A DNA stretch of 12,431 nt, taken from the NCBI GenBank assembly GCA_900552465.1, contig URZO01000116.1:1-12431 (forward strand). The letters run 5' to 3'. Positions 1-7,087 of this stretch are shown one piece after another. The position numbers were made by a program, and so were the translations under genes. The stretch is from an uncultured Parabacteroides sp. (GTDB taxonomy: Bacteria > Bacteroidota > Bacteroidia > Bacteroidales > Tannerellaceae). Numbering within the stretch: position 1 is the first letter of the stretch; the number at the start of each line of letters is the position of its first letter. The notes under the pieces were generated by a model. It saw nothing but the letters and a program-made list of their open reading frames with translations. It was not told the DNA's origin and ran no database searches.

Positions 1-593
1 GTGCCGTGATCGCTGCCGAACCGCAGGATTTCCAATATAAAGGAGGTGATACGATTGTCGAGATTGGCGATGACAATGTGATTCGTGAGAACGTAGTGAT
101 CAACCGTGCCACGACTGCCGAAGGCAAGACGGTTATCGGCAACGGTAACTTTCTGCATGAAGGTGTTCATGTCTCCCACGACACACATATCGGAAACCAT
201 AGCGTGTTCGGTTATGGCAGCAAGATTTCCGGTAACTGCATGATCGAAGATTATGTTATTTTCGGCGGGAATGTCCTGGTCAGCCAGGGATGCCGCGTCG
301 GGAAATGGTCGATGACGCAGACCGGTTGCCGCTTCCGCAAGGATGTACCTCCTTATATAGTGGCCGCACAAGAGCCGACAACCTATTACGGCGTTAACTC
401 CGTAATCCTGTTACACGAAGGCATAAGCGATAAGGTGATCAAACATATCAGCCATGCCTACCGTATCATTTATCAGGGCAATACGAGTATCTTCGATGCT
501 TTGCTGATGATCAAGGATCAGGTGCCGATGAGCGATGAGATCCAGCATATCATTGATTTTATAGGTGAGTCTAAGCTGGGTATCATCAAGTAA
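1..593 (+). CDS. lpxA: UDP-N-acetylglucosamine acyltransferase LpxA, 3' part
   Basis: LpxA transfers a 3-hydroxyacyl chain from acyl carrier protein to UDP-GlcNAc, the first step of lipid A synthesis, in the cytoplasm. The frame is open from the left edge (first full codon at base 3), so roughly the first 60 residues lie outside the window; the GTG at 6 is internal. The visible part has left-handed beta-helix hexapeptide turns, the family sequence IRENVVINR, and HVSHD, whose second His (codon at 177-179) aligns with catalytic His125 of E. coli. DVPPYIVA and a C-terminal helical domain ending LGIIK follow. The position aligning with the E. coli acyl-length ruler Gly173 is Thr (codon at 321-323), and the E. 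coli HQF motif reads SQG here. In Bacteroidetes this gene usually follows lpxD and an lpxC/fabZ fusion, which would lie upstream. A terminator follows 19 bases after the stop. Confidence 0.95.
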   Translation, partial: AVIAAEPQDFQYKGGDTIVEIGDDNVIRENVVINRATTAEGKTVIGNGNFLHEGVHVSHDTHIGNHSVFGYGSKISGNCMIEDYVIFGGNVLVSQGCRVGKWSMTQTGCRFRKDVPPYIVAAQEPTTYYGVNSVILLHEGISDKVIKHISHAYRIIYQGNTSIFDALLMIKDQVPMSDEIQHIIDFIGESKLGIIK

Positions 594-612
594 AAAACAA
601 TTGTTTTCAGAT

Positions 613-650
613 AAAAAGGAGTTGTTCTTGTGAGAGGACGACTCCTTTTT
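613..650 (+). terminator. Rho-independent terminator of lpxA
   Basis: A stem of 15 pairs (613-627 with 636-650, including two G.U pairs) encloses the 8-base loop 628-635. Its core GGAGT/ACTCC is flanked by an A-run on the left and a T-run of six at 646-651. It begins 19 bases after the lpxA stop, so lpxA is probably the last gene of its operon. Confidence 0.85.
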
Positions 651-652
651 TA

Positions 653-660
653 TATATTTG
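653..660 (+). promoter_or_regulatory. Bacteroidetes -7 promoter box (TATATTTG)
   Basis: This is an exact match to the TAnnTTTG -7 consensus, 43 bases before the ATG at 704. A possible -33 TTG lies at 628-630, slightly further away than the usual 19-21 bases. The box directly abuts the T-run of the preceding terminator, so the terminator hairpin and the promoter share DNA. Confidence 0.6.
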
Positions 661-703
661 TGCTGTTTTAATATTCTCAATGTCTAATCAAATAGAATGT
701 ATC

Positions 704-1444
704 ATGAAAAATTTGTTGAAATCATTTTTAGTTCTTTTGGCCATTACGACCGCAGTTCCCTGTTTTGCCCAGAAAGCAAATAATACGTTGACGGAAAAAG
801 AAAAGAAGCAAGGTTGGACCTTATTGTTTAACGGGAAAGATTTTACCGGTTGGAGACAATGTAACAACACCGGAATGCCCTCTAACTGGGTGATCGAAGA
901 CGAAGCAATGAAAGTCTTTACCGCTCCTGGAAAGAAACCTGGACATGGCAACAATGGCGATATCTTGTATAAAGAGAAAAAGTATAAGAATTTTGAACTT
1001 TCTGTAGACTGGAAAGCAAGCCCGAAGGGTAATTCCGGTATATTCTATTATGTACGCGAAGTTCCGGGACAGCCGATCTACTATGCAGCTCCCGAAGTAC
1101 AAGTCTTGGATAATGTGGATGCAGACGATAACAAGTTGGCAAACCATTTGGCTGGCTCACTCTATGACATACTGCCTGCAGATCCTAAGACAGTAAAACC
1201 TACCGGCGAATGGAATACGATCGTGATCCGTGTGAAAGACGGTAAAGTGACTCACACTCAGAACGGAAAGAAAGTCGTAGAGTACACTTTGTGGACAAAA
1301 GAATGGGACGATATGGTTGCCAATAGCAAATTCAAAGATTTCAAAGGCTTCCAGGAAGGTATTGCACATGAAGGCTATATCGGCTTGCAAGACCACGGTT
1401 ATCCTATTTGGTTCCGTAACATCAAGATTCGCGAACTGAAGTAA
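704..1444 (+). CDS. Secreted DUF1080 / 3-keto-disaccharide hydrolase-type protein
   Basis: 246 residues. The N-terminus is a classical signal peptide: basic MKNLLK, a hydrophobic core, and likely cleavage CFA|QK after residue 22. The rest is one DUF1080 domain (3-keto-disaccharide hydrolase family, a concanavalin-like beta-sandwich). It opens with GWTLLFNGKDFTGW, contains NSGIFYYVRE and APEVQVLDN, and closes with GYIGLQDHGYPIWFRNIKIR, all typical of the family. Some relatives hydrolyse 3-keto-glycosides and glucosides; the substrate here cannot be read from sequence. The preferred start is the ATG at 704, because the in-frame ATG at 680 would put eight polar residues ahead of the signal peptide. 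The gene is monocistronic, between its own promoter box and a strong terminator. The Cys before the cleavage site sits in AVPC, a poor lipobox, so a soluble periplasmic protein is more likely than a lipoprotein. Confidence 0.85.
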   Translation: MKNLLKSFLVLLAITTAVPCFAQKANNTLTEKEKKQGWTLLFNGKDFTGWRQCNNTGMPSNWVIEDEAMKVFTAPGKKPGHGNNGDILYKEKKYKNFELSVDWKASPKGNSGIFYYVREVPGQPIYYAAPEVQVLDNVDADDNKLANHLAGSLYDILPADPKTVKPTGEWNTIVIRVKDGKVTHTQNGKKVVEYTLWTKEWDDMVANSKFKDFKGFQEGIAHEGYIGLQDHGYPIWFRNIKIRELK

Positions 1445-1456
1445 ATAAGAAATGTT

Positions 1457-1509
1457 ATTCCGGCCTCAGCCGGAATGGTCAAGAGGGTGTTTTAACACCC
1501 TCTTTTTTT
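1457..1509 (+). terminator. Tandem-hairpin terminator after the DUF1080 gene
   Basis: The first hairpin is a perfect 8-bp stem, ATTCCGGC (1457-1464) with GCCGGAAT (1469-1476), loop CTCA. The second is a perfect 10-bp stem (1481-1490 with 1495-1504), loop TTTA, ending in a T-run at 1503-1509. The second is a textbook rightward terminator. The pair lies between convergent genes and may also hinder leftward transcription from the Dabb gene, although the T-run on that side is poor. Confidence 0.9.
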
Positions 1510-1512
1510 GTG

Positions 1513-1908
1513 TCAGAGCATGAAGTCTGATTCCTGAAAGCGGGTGACCTCCGTATCCCAACGTTCTTCTACAAACTTGCAATGATCCGGATGAGCCGTA
1601 TAGGCGTCGAATGTGGCTTGGTCGGGAAAGCGCATCAGAAAACCATACTGATAATCATTTTTCGGACTGCATTGGCGGAGTGCCTGGAAGTCCTGTACTC
1701 CCGGGACTGCGGTCAGGATGCGGGTTCCGTCAGCGATGAACTGTTCCGCTTCGGCGGAACCGATCGGATGTTTGAGGTCGAAGATGACCGTATGCATGAT
1801 TTCTCCTTTTTTCAGTCCGGAAGGAGAGGTGGCACAGGAGGCAAGGCCTGCGCTTGTCAATGCCGTAACACCGGCAGCCTGGAGGAAGTGTCTTCTTTTC
1901 ATGTGCAT
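1513..1908 (-). CDS. Dabb-domain lipoprotein with Tat-like signal
   Basis: 131 residues, or 129 from the second ATG (first base at 1902), which gives MKRRHFLQ. The N-terminus has a twin-arginine-like stretch KRRHFLQ, a hydrophobic segment and a lipobox LASC (Cys25), so it looks like a lipoprotein exported in the folded state. From about residue 38 (MHTVIFDLKHPIGS) to the end it matches the Dabb family (stress-responsive A/B barrel): a roughly 95-residue ferredoxin-like dimeric barrel, including VPGVQDF, a YGFLMRFPDQATFDAY stretch and HPDHCKFVEE. Dabb proteins have varied or unknown roles; no catalytic function is assigned. It lies 72 bases downstream of mdh on the same strand, but the mdh terminator sits between them and I see no TAnnTTTG box in the gap, so expression may rely on read-through or an atypical promoter. 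Confidence 0.8.
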   Translation of the reverse strand: MHMKRRHFLQAAGVTALTSAGLASCATSPSGLKKGEIMHTVIFDLKHPIGSAEAEQFIADGTRILTAVPGVQDFQALRQCSPKNDYQYGFLMRFPDQATFDAYTAHPDHCKFVEERWDTEVTRFQESDFML

Positions 1909-1929
1909 TATTTCTTAAAGGATTGAGAC

Positions 1930-1961
1930 AAAAAAGGGCTGTCCTCATTGGGCAGCCCTTT
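1930..1961 (-). terminator. Rho-independent terminator of mdh
   Basis: On the minus strand a stem of 12 pairs (1950-1961 with 1933-1944, one G.U) encloses a 5-base loop (1945-1949) and ends in a run of six T (1930-1935 in plus coordinates). It starts about 20 bases after the mdh stop and separates mdh from the Dabb gene. Confidence 0.85.
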
Positions 1962-1980
1962 CGGTATATTTATGTAGCTA

Positions 1981-2922
1981 TTAAAGAGCACCTACTTCTT
2001 TCAGCGCTTCGTTTGTTTTGTGAACAGCTGCTGCGCTCTTAGCGAAGAGTTCTTTTTCTTCAGCTGTCAATTCCAGTTCAACGATCTTTTCGATACCGTT
2101 CTTACCCAGGATAACAGGAACACCGATGCAAAGATCAGATTCTCCGTATTCGCCTTCCAGATAAACAGAGCAAGGAACCATCTTCTTCTGGTTGTGGATG
2201 ATAGATTCAACAACGAATGCTCCTGCTGCGCCCGGTGCATACCATGCAGAAGTGCCTAACAGTTTAGTCAGTGTAGCACCGCCAACCATAGTAGAAGCAA
2301 CCACTTCCTGCAGTTTTTCAGCGCTCAACAGTTTGCTTACAGGGATACCTTTGTAAGTAGCCAGACGAGCTAACGGAATCATAGTTGTGTCACCGTGGCC
2401 ACCGATTACCATGCCTTCAACTTCGTTGGCATTGCAACCTAAAGCCTGAGACAGGAAATATTTGAAACGGGAGCTATCCAGTGCACCGCCCATACCGATG
2501 ATACGGTTTTTCGGCAGACCCAGAGATTTCAATGACAGGTAAGTCATTGTATCCATCGGGTTAGAGATAACTACGATAATTGCATTCGGAGAATATTTCA
2601 GGATGTTCTGAGCTACACTTTTAACGATACCAGCGTTAACACCGATCAACTCTTCACGAGTCATACCCGGTTTACGGGGAATACCTGAAGTGATAACTAC
2701 AACATCAGAATTTGCAGTTTGAGCATAGTCGTTAGTGCAACCTACAACTGTTGTATCAAAACCCAGCAGCTGAGCTGTCTGCATCATATCCATTGCTTTA
2801 CCTTCGGAAACACCTTCCTTAACATCAAGCATTACAACTTCGTCTGCCACTTCATTGAAGGCAAGAACATTTGCGCAAGTAGCACCTACATTACCGGCGC
2901 CAACAACTGTTACTTTAGACAT
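1981..2922 (-). CDS. mdh: Malate dehydrogenase (NAD-dependent, LDH-like type)
   Basis: 313 residues, full length for the family. It oxidises malate to oxaloacetate with NAD, or runs in reverse in the reductive branch to fumarate and succinate used by gut Bacteroidales; cytosolic. Visible motifs: dinucleotide-binding GAGNVG (8-13); Asp33 at the end of the second strand, which favours NAD over NADP; the mobile active-site loop GIPRKPGMTR with substrate-binding Arg83 and Arg89, where Arg in place of the Gln of lactate dehydrogenases indicates malate; ISNPMD (Asn121); DSSRF with Asp149 and Arg152; and the catalytic GGHGD (His176). It has its own promoter box about 58 bases upstream and its own terminator, so it is probably monocistronic. 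Confidence 0.96.
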   Translation of the reverse strand: MSKVTVVGAGNVGATCANVLAFNEVADEVVMLDVKEGVSEGKAMDMMQTAQLLGFDTTVVGCTNDYAQTANSDVVVITSGIPRKPGMTREELIGVNAGIVKSVAQNILKYSPNAIIVVISNPMDTMTYLSLKSLGLPKNRIIGMGGALDSSRFKYFLSQALGCNANEVEGMVIGGHGDTTMIPLARLATYKGIPVSKLLSAEKLQEVVASTMVGGATLTKLLGTSAWYAPGAAGAFVVESIIHNQKKMVPCSVYLEGEYGESDLCIGVPVILGKNGIEKIVELELTAEEKELFAKSAAAVHKTNEALKEVGAL

Positions 2923-2979
2923 AATAATAAGTTTTATATGTTTTACTTATAATGATACTTCTATCTTTTTTAGCGTGAG

Positions 2980-2987
2980 CAAAGTTA
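2980..2987 (-). promoter_or_regulatory. Putative -7 box for mdh (TAACTTTG on the minus strand)
   Basis: This matches TAnnTTTG on the minus strand and would give an AT-rich leader of about 50 bases before the mdh ATG. No clear -33 TTTG is seen at the usual distance, so the assignment rests on the -7 box and its location alone. Confidence 0.5.
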
Positions 2988-3079
2988 CAATGTATTGCGG
3001 AATAAAGAAATATTTCCGTATATATTTTGTGCCTTCCGATATTAAATATCTATTAAATATCGCTAAAGCTCTGCTGCCC

Positions 3080-4264
3080 CTATTCTACATACAATACCAA
3101 CCCTTTCAGGTATTCACCTTCCGGATGGTAGATGTTGACAGGATGGTCGGCCGGCTGTGTCAACTGGTGCAGGATACGGACACTGCGGCCGGATTGGGCG
3201 GCTGCGCTGAACACGGCCAGGCGGAAGTTCTCCTTGCTTACCACCTGCGAGCAGGAGAATGTGAACAGGATGCCTCCCGGCTTAATCTTCTCGAAGGCGA
3301 TGGCGTTCAGTTTGCGATAACCCTGCAAGGCGTTGCGCAAGACGTTTTTATGTTTGGCAAAAGCCGGCGGGTCAAGGATAATCAAGTCGTAGTTGCTTCC
3401 CATTCTTTCCAGGTATTTGAAAGCGTCTTCCGCAAACGCTTCATGCCGCGGATCGCCGGGGAAATTCAGTTCCACATTCTTGTTTGTCAGCGAAATGGCT
3501 TTGGCCGAACTGTCGACCGAATGCACGACTTTCGCACCGCCGCGCATGGCATAGAACGAGAAGCCGCCGGTATAGCAAAACATATTCAAGACGGAACGGC
3601 CTTTGGCATAGCGCTCCAGCAATGAACGGTTTTCGCGCTGATCGACGAAGAACCCGGTTTTCTGGCCCTTCTGCCAGTCGACACAGAATTTCAGTCCGTT
3701 TTCCAGTGCGATATCTTCCACTTCGCCTCCGAACAGATAGCCGTCTTCGCTTCCTAAGTTCGCTTTGTAGGGCAGCGTTGCTTCCGATTTGTAGTATATA
3801 TTCTGTAAAGAATCTCCCAGGACGGTTTTCAGCGCTTCGGCAATCTGGTGACGTGCGTAGTGCATGCCGACAGAGTGTGCCTGCATAACAGCGGTATGGG
3901 CATACATATCGACGACCAGTCCCGGCAGGTTGTCTCCCTCGCCGTGTATCAGGCGGAATGTATTGTTGTTCTCCACTCCGGCAAGTTCCAACGCCTGGCG
4001 CAGGGTGTATGCGATGCGGATGCGTTCTTCCCAGAATGCGGCGTCGATCGTAACCTGCTTGAATGATAAGATACGTACGGCGATACTGCCTATCTGATAA
4101 TGTCCGACACCTAAGAAACGTCCGTTCGTCCCGTATACTTCTACCAGGTCGCCTTCTTCCGGTTCGCCTTCGATTGTCTGGATAGCTCCGGAGAATACCC
4201 AGGGATGGAAACGTAGCAACGATTCTTCTTTCTTCGGTTTGAGAAATACTTTACACTCCTTCAT
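3080..4264 (-). CDS. rlmI: RlmI-type class I 23S rRNA (cytosine-C5) methyltransferase
   Basis: 394 residues, the usual length for the RlmI/YccW family, which makes m5C1962 (E. coli numbering) in 23S rRNA from S-adenosylmethionine. Domains: an N-terminal PUA RNA-binding domain (about 1-75; HPWVFSGAI at 20-28, GRFLGVGHY at 48-56), a linking EEHEE-like region, and a Rossmann methyltransferase domain from about 190. SAM-binding motif I reads LNMFCYTGGFSF (226-237), an acidic residue follows at Asp251, DPPAF lies at 298-302, and the catalytic cysteine is in FSCS (Cys338). The gene starts directly after the stop codon of the upstream exonuclease gene with no gap, so it is the third member of a translationally coupled trio. 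The exact target base is inferred from the family; the symbol follows the E. coli orthologue. Confidence 0.9.
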   Translation of the reverse strand: MKECKVFLKPKKEESLLRFHPWVFSGAIQTIEGEPEEGDLVEVYGTNGRFLGVGHYQIGSIAVRILSFKQVTIDAAFWEERIRIAYTLRQALELAGVENNNTFRLIHGEGDNLPGLVVDMYAHTAVMQAHSVGMHYARHQIAEALKTVLGDSLQNIYYKSEATLPYKANLGSEDGYLFGGEVEDIALENGLKFCVDWQKGQKTGFFVDQRENRSLLERYAKGRSVLNMFCYTGGFSFYAMRGGAKVVHSVDSSAKAISLTNKNVELNFPGDPRHEAFAEDAFKYLERMGSNYDLIILDPPAFAKHKNVLRNALQGYRKLNAIAFEKIKPGGILFTFSCSQVVSKENFRLAVFSAAAQSGRSVRILHQLTQPADHPVNIYHPEGEYLKGLVLYVE

Positions 4265-4846
4265 TTATATCTGTTTCAATTTGTTATATATTTTCAGGCA
4301 GGCCCATGCGTCGAGGGCTGCATATTTTTGCTGCGGCTCGGCCAGCACATCGGCTTCCCAGTTGCTCAAACGCTGTCCTTTGGATATTTTTTTGTTGAAC
4401 AGGATGGCGTATATCTTTTGAAGGCTGGCGTCTTCAATGCCGAACTGGCCTACGTAGTTCTGCAAATCCAGAAAACGGACCGGCTCTATGTTCGTACGTT
4501 TCCGCATCGCTCCGAAGTCATCACGCAGGGAAAGACCTATTTTCAGCACTTTCTCGTTTGCCAGAAACTCTTCCAGTATTTTGGGTACGCCGATCCGGTT
4601 CAGGCGGAAGAGGAAGCACGCCTCGTCTGTCGAGATCTGCATGAGCGATATTTTGTAGCGCTGTCCTTTCTTAAAGCTGGGACGCGTCTCGGTGTCGAAT
4701 CCGACAGCCGGAAATTCAGACAGGTAGCTGACGGCCTTTTCTGCATCTCTTAACGTGTCGATTACGATGATTCTTCCGGTAAATTCCTCTAAGGGAAGTT
4801 GGGATATGGCCTCTTTTGTTATTGAATGTGTATATTGTTGTGTCAT
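4265..4846 (-). CDS. DEDDy-type 3'-5' exonuclease domain protein (RNase D-like)
   Basis: 193 residues forming a single DnaQ/RNase D-type 3'-5' exonuclease domain with no HRDC or other appended domain. All three Exo motifs are visible: FDTET (Asp51, Glu53), SLRDD (Asp109/Asp110) and KYAALDA with Tyr175 and Asp179, which makes it DEDDy. The KISLMQIST stretch after motif I is typical of RNase D relatives. The substrate may be RNA (processing or quality control) or DNA; position next to an rRNA methyltransferase makes RNA attractive, but that is inference. Its ATG overlaps the DUF5063 stop by four bases (4843-4846) and its stop abuts the rlmI ATG, so the three genes should be one transcript with coupled translation. 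Confidence 0.88.
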   Translation of the reverse strand: MTQQYTHSITKEAISQLPLEEFTGRIIVIDTLRDAEKAVSYLSEFPAVGFDTETRPSFKKGQRYKISLMQISTDEACFLFRLNRIGVPKILEEFLANEKVLKIGLSLRDDFGAMRKRTNIEPVRFLDLQNYVGQFGIEDASLQKIYAILFNKKISKGQRLSNWEADVLAEPQQKYAALDAWACLKIYNKLKQI

Positions 4847-5391
4847 TCTTCTTCTACGTTGGTTTCTAAAGGCTCTTCTTCGCTGTATCGCACGGCATGG
4901 AGAGCTTTTAATGCATTTAATAATTGTTGTCCCCAGAACTCGCGGAAGTTATTGCGGCACAAAACAATTGCTTCGAGCATAACCTCTTCGTTTCCTTGGC
5001 GGAACAGGGAGATGAAGTTACCCGTGTCTTGGTAAACATCAGCCAGGTTTTCCGAGATAAAAGCGGCGATTGGCGTGTCGCTGTACTGCATGTCCGGGTG
5101 GAAAGTTTCCAAATAAGAATCCTTTTCTCCCAATAGCCCGGCAATCCGGTTGCGGACAGATTCGTACATGTCTTCCGTGACAGTCAGCTCCGGCTCTGCA
5201 TCTTCGTTCTCTTCGACTTCGGGCAGCAAAGTCGCTTTCAGATACAGCAGCGGCAATAGCTTGACTGCTTTGTCCAAAAAGTCAAAAAGACCGTTTTCAC
5301 CGGCTTTCTCGACAAATGTGCAAAACTCCAATGCAACTGTTACGAATTCCAGCGTGTTGCGTTCGTATATCGGGTTGTTTTCTTTTTCCAT
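4843..5391 (-). CDS. DUF5063 family protein, function unknown
   Basis: 182 residues, acidic, predicted mostly alpha-helical, without signal peptide or membrane segment, so probably cytoplasmic. It resembles the Bacteroidetes DUF5063 family. Features visible: a leucine-rich helical stretch at about 40-58 (DKAVKLLPLLYLKATLLP), an acidic hinge near 59-70, a central segment with HPDMQYSDTPIAAFISENLADVYQD, a C-terminal FWGQQLLNALKALH helix and an acidic tail ending EEE. No catalytic motif is apparent. It is the first gene of the DUF5063-exonuclease-rlmI trio, overlapping the next gene by four bases. Constant company with an exonuclease and an rRNA methyltransferase hints at RNA or ribosome work, but no function can be assigned. 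Confidence 0.8.
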   Translation of the reverse strand: MEKENNPIYERNTLEFVTVALEFCTFVEKAGENGLFDFLDKAVKLLPLLYLKATLLPEVEENEDAEPELTVTEDMYESVRNRIAGLLGEKDSYLETFHPDMQYSDTPIAAFISENLADVYQDTGNFISLFRQGNEEVMLEAIVLCRNNFREFWGQQLLNALKALHAVRYSEEEPLETNVEEE

Positions 5392-5429
5392 GCTGATTAT
5401 CTTAATAGATACCTTGCGTTTATAACCTG

Positions 5430-5446
5430 CAAAAGTAACAAATATA
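5430..5446 (-). promoter_or_regulatory. Two candidate -7 boxes for the DUF5063-exonuclease-rlmI operon
   Basis: Two minus-strand matches to TAnnTTTG lie 39-55 bases upstream of the DUF5063 ATG: TATATTTG (5439-5446) and TACTTTTG (5430-5437). No convincing -33 TTTG is visible for either, so which one is used is unclear. Confidence 0.5.
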
Positions 5447-5510
5447 TTTCGATAATCGGAATTATAAAGTCCTGATTTCTGAAAGAAGGCGTTTAAATTA
5501 GCGGATTCCT

Positions 5511-6875
5511 TTAGAATAGGGAATAGGTCAATGTAAGCTGGAATGAACCGGTCCAGCCTAATTGGTTGTAATTGTCCCGATACTCATTTTTATATTTCAT
5601 ATTATAATATTTTAGCCCTCCTTCAACTTGTGCCGATAAACGAAGTTGCGGAGAGAAATAATAATAGGTCTGAAAAGTTGCTAAGGTATTCGAATCTAAA
5701 TCCTTTGTTAATTCGGAATCACCTTCACGGTTTTTAGTCCCAACCCAAGACAGATATTCCTTGATACCGAAATTAATATTGGTACGGGAAGTCGGATAAT
5801 ATCCCCAACTGTAGGACGCAGATAAATCGGTAACATAGTTATTGTGTTTGCTGCCATCCGAATGTGCGGTATTGTAGGAAACCCATTCGTACTGTCCTCT
5901 CAGGTTTATATAGGCCGATTGTTGCCAATATAGGTTGACTGGCCTTTCGTATTCCATGGTGACTTTGGCACCGGCAAAAGGTGTCGATGTCTTGTAGTAG
6001 CTGTCGTCGTATTCTTTATTCTTGTAATCTGTCCGGTCATGTGTGTACCCGCCGAGCAGACCGCCCCTGAACACGAGTCCGGCTGAACGCTGGAAGCGGT
6101 CGCCATACATCCAGTAATCATACAAAGTCGTAAAATAGGGCGCACCGGAAGTATTTAACAGCTGGTTTGTTACGAAGAAAGAATCGACAGCTGTAATTTC
6201 GTCTATCATACGCAGCCGGGCGTCGAAAAAGCGTTTGTTCTTGACTACGGAAATCAGCTTGGATAATTCCAATATTTCTTCGTTGGATAATTGCCGTTTC
6301 AGTATTCCTCTTTTGGATAAGTTATTCAGGATGTAAACGGCTTGCCGTGCATCTGTTACCGATTCGATACGCCCTTTTCCAACACCCGGACTTACATACC
6401 CGTAGAAATAGTTCGTTTTATTCTTAGAATAAGGCTCATGTACTTTGGAGCCTATTATTTCTTCACGTATGTTTCCGGTTATGTCAAAGAATCGATTGTC
6501 GGATTTATAGAACCGGTTTGTTGAAGAATAAGAAAACGACGCATCATATTGGTTCTCCTTGTTTTCTGTCTGTTTACTATTGGAATATTTACCGTTGATG
6601 GATAATTGCCCTCTCTGTACACCCCAATAAGGCCGTGTGTTTTTTAAGCGGTTGAAAGTTGTTTGGAAGTCCCCGTTTAAAGATGAATAATCCGTTTTTG
6701 AGCCTTTTTGGTCTGAAATCTTTCCGGAAGAATTCAATGTAAAATCCAGCTCATTTCTGACAATATCAGGTGTGATGAAAGAACTTAGGTCGAAATGATC
6801 GTATGTCTGTGCATTTCCAGTGAAGCAACAACTGGATGCAAACACAATTGCTGTAATAATCTGATACTTTTTCAT
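5511..6875 (-). CDS. Unrecognised secreted protein, probable outer-membrane beta-barrel
   Basis: 454 residues from the ATG whose first base is 6875; an upstream in-frame ATG (6959) would add 28 residues ahead of an otherwise clean signal peptide, MKKYQIITAIV to GNA|Q (cut after residue 22). The mature protein is rich in Tyr, Ser, Asn and Thr with alternating hydrophobic/polar stretches such as GQLSINGKYSNS, AYINLRGQYEWVSY and LSAQVEGGLKYYNMKY, and ends in Phe (TLTYSLF), as outer-membrane beta-barrels often do. Residues about 165-240 interrupt this pattern with a helical, charged insert (GKGRIESVTDARQAVYIL, then LSNEEILELSKLI and KNKRFFDARLRMIDEI). I do not recognise the family with certainty. 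It has its own promoter box; no clear terminator was found. It could be a porin-like channel or a surface structural protein; neither is shown. Confidence 0.75.
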   Translation of the reverse strand: MKKYQIITAIVFASSCCFTGNAQTYDHFDLSSFITPDIVRNELDFTLNSSGKISDQKGSKTDYSSLNGDFQTTFNRLKNTRPYWGVQRGQLSINGKYSNSKQTENKENQYDASFSYSSTNRFYKSDNRFFDITGNIREEIIGSKVHEPYSKNKTNYFYGYVSPGVGKGRIESVTDARQAVYILNNLSKRGILKRQLSNEEILELSKLISVVKNKRFFDARLRMIDEITAVDSFFVTNQLLNTSGAPYFTTLYDYWMYGDRFQRSAGLVFRGGLLGGYTHDRTDYKNKEYDDSYYKTSTPFAGAKVTMEYERPVNLYWQQSAYINLRGQYEWVSYNTAHSDGSKHNNYVTDLSASYSWGYYPTSRTNINFGIKEYLSWVGTKNREGDSELTKDLDSNTLATFQTYYYFSPQLRLSAQVEGGLKYYNMKYKNEYRDNYNQLGWTGSFQLTLTYSLF

Positions 6876-7062
6876 GGTAGTAGTATTTAGAAATTTAAGA
6901 ATACACACTATTACTGACAAATATAGGAAATATATTGGGATGCAGTTCTTATTATTCAATATTTGTACAAGTATTATCCATTATCGATACTTTATTTGGA
7001 ACGAATGCCGGTTTCTTTTGCAAAAACACCTTGATATCGGAACAATTCACCCTAATGTTTCG
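6876..7062. other. Divergent intergenic region, left part
   Basis: This AT-rich stretch lies between the leftward barrel gene and the rightward promoter. It holds the barrel gene's promoter box (6918-6925) and no credible coding frame. From about 6930 to 7062 I see nothing beyond short AT-rich palindromes such as TATCGATA. No clear -33 element stands out for either promoter. Confidence 0.6.
6918..6925 (-). promoter_or_regulatory. -7 box for the outer-membrane barrel gene (TATATTTG on minus)
   Basis: An exact TAnnTTTG match on the minus strand, 43 bases upstream of the ATG at 6875. This supports 6875 over 6959 as the start, because 6959 lies upstream of the box. Confidence 0.55.
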
Positions 7063-7070
7063 TATATTTG
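7063..7070 (+). promoter_or_regulatory. -7 box for the HU-wHTH gene (TATATTTG)
   Basis: An exact TAnnTTTG match. Transcription would start a few bases downstream, near 7077, so the dyad repeat block beginning at 7088 would be near the very 5' end of a leader of about 170 bases. The -33 element is not obvious. Confidence 0.55.
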
Positions 7071-7087
7071 ACCCCGATCGAGTTGTT

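Noticed and set aside
411..680. An 89-codon leftward open frame over the lpxA end and its terminator
   Set aside because: It runs through the lpxA terminator hairpin and has no recognisable content.
752..769. Lipobox in the DUF1080 protein (Cys20)
   Set aside because: The residues before the Cys are A-V-P; Pro at -1 does not fit signal peptidase II, while FA|Q just after fits signal peptidase I well.
3037..3062. Hairpin CGATATT/AATATCG as the terminator of the rlmI operon
   Set aside because: The stem is short, AT-rich, has a 12-base loop and no T-run on the minus strand. It may only be AT-rich sequence, so how the rlmI transcript ends is left open.
2855..3625. A 256-codon rightward open frame spanning the mdh start and the 3' half of rlmI
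   Set aside because: It is antisense to two well-supported genes whose motifs are intact; its own translation shows no domain, and it crosses their intergenic promoter region.
5464..5510. Terminator after the outer-membrane barrel gene
   Set aside because: Only short, interrupted complementarity is present and no T-run lies on the minus strand; not supportable.
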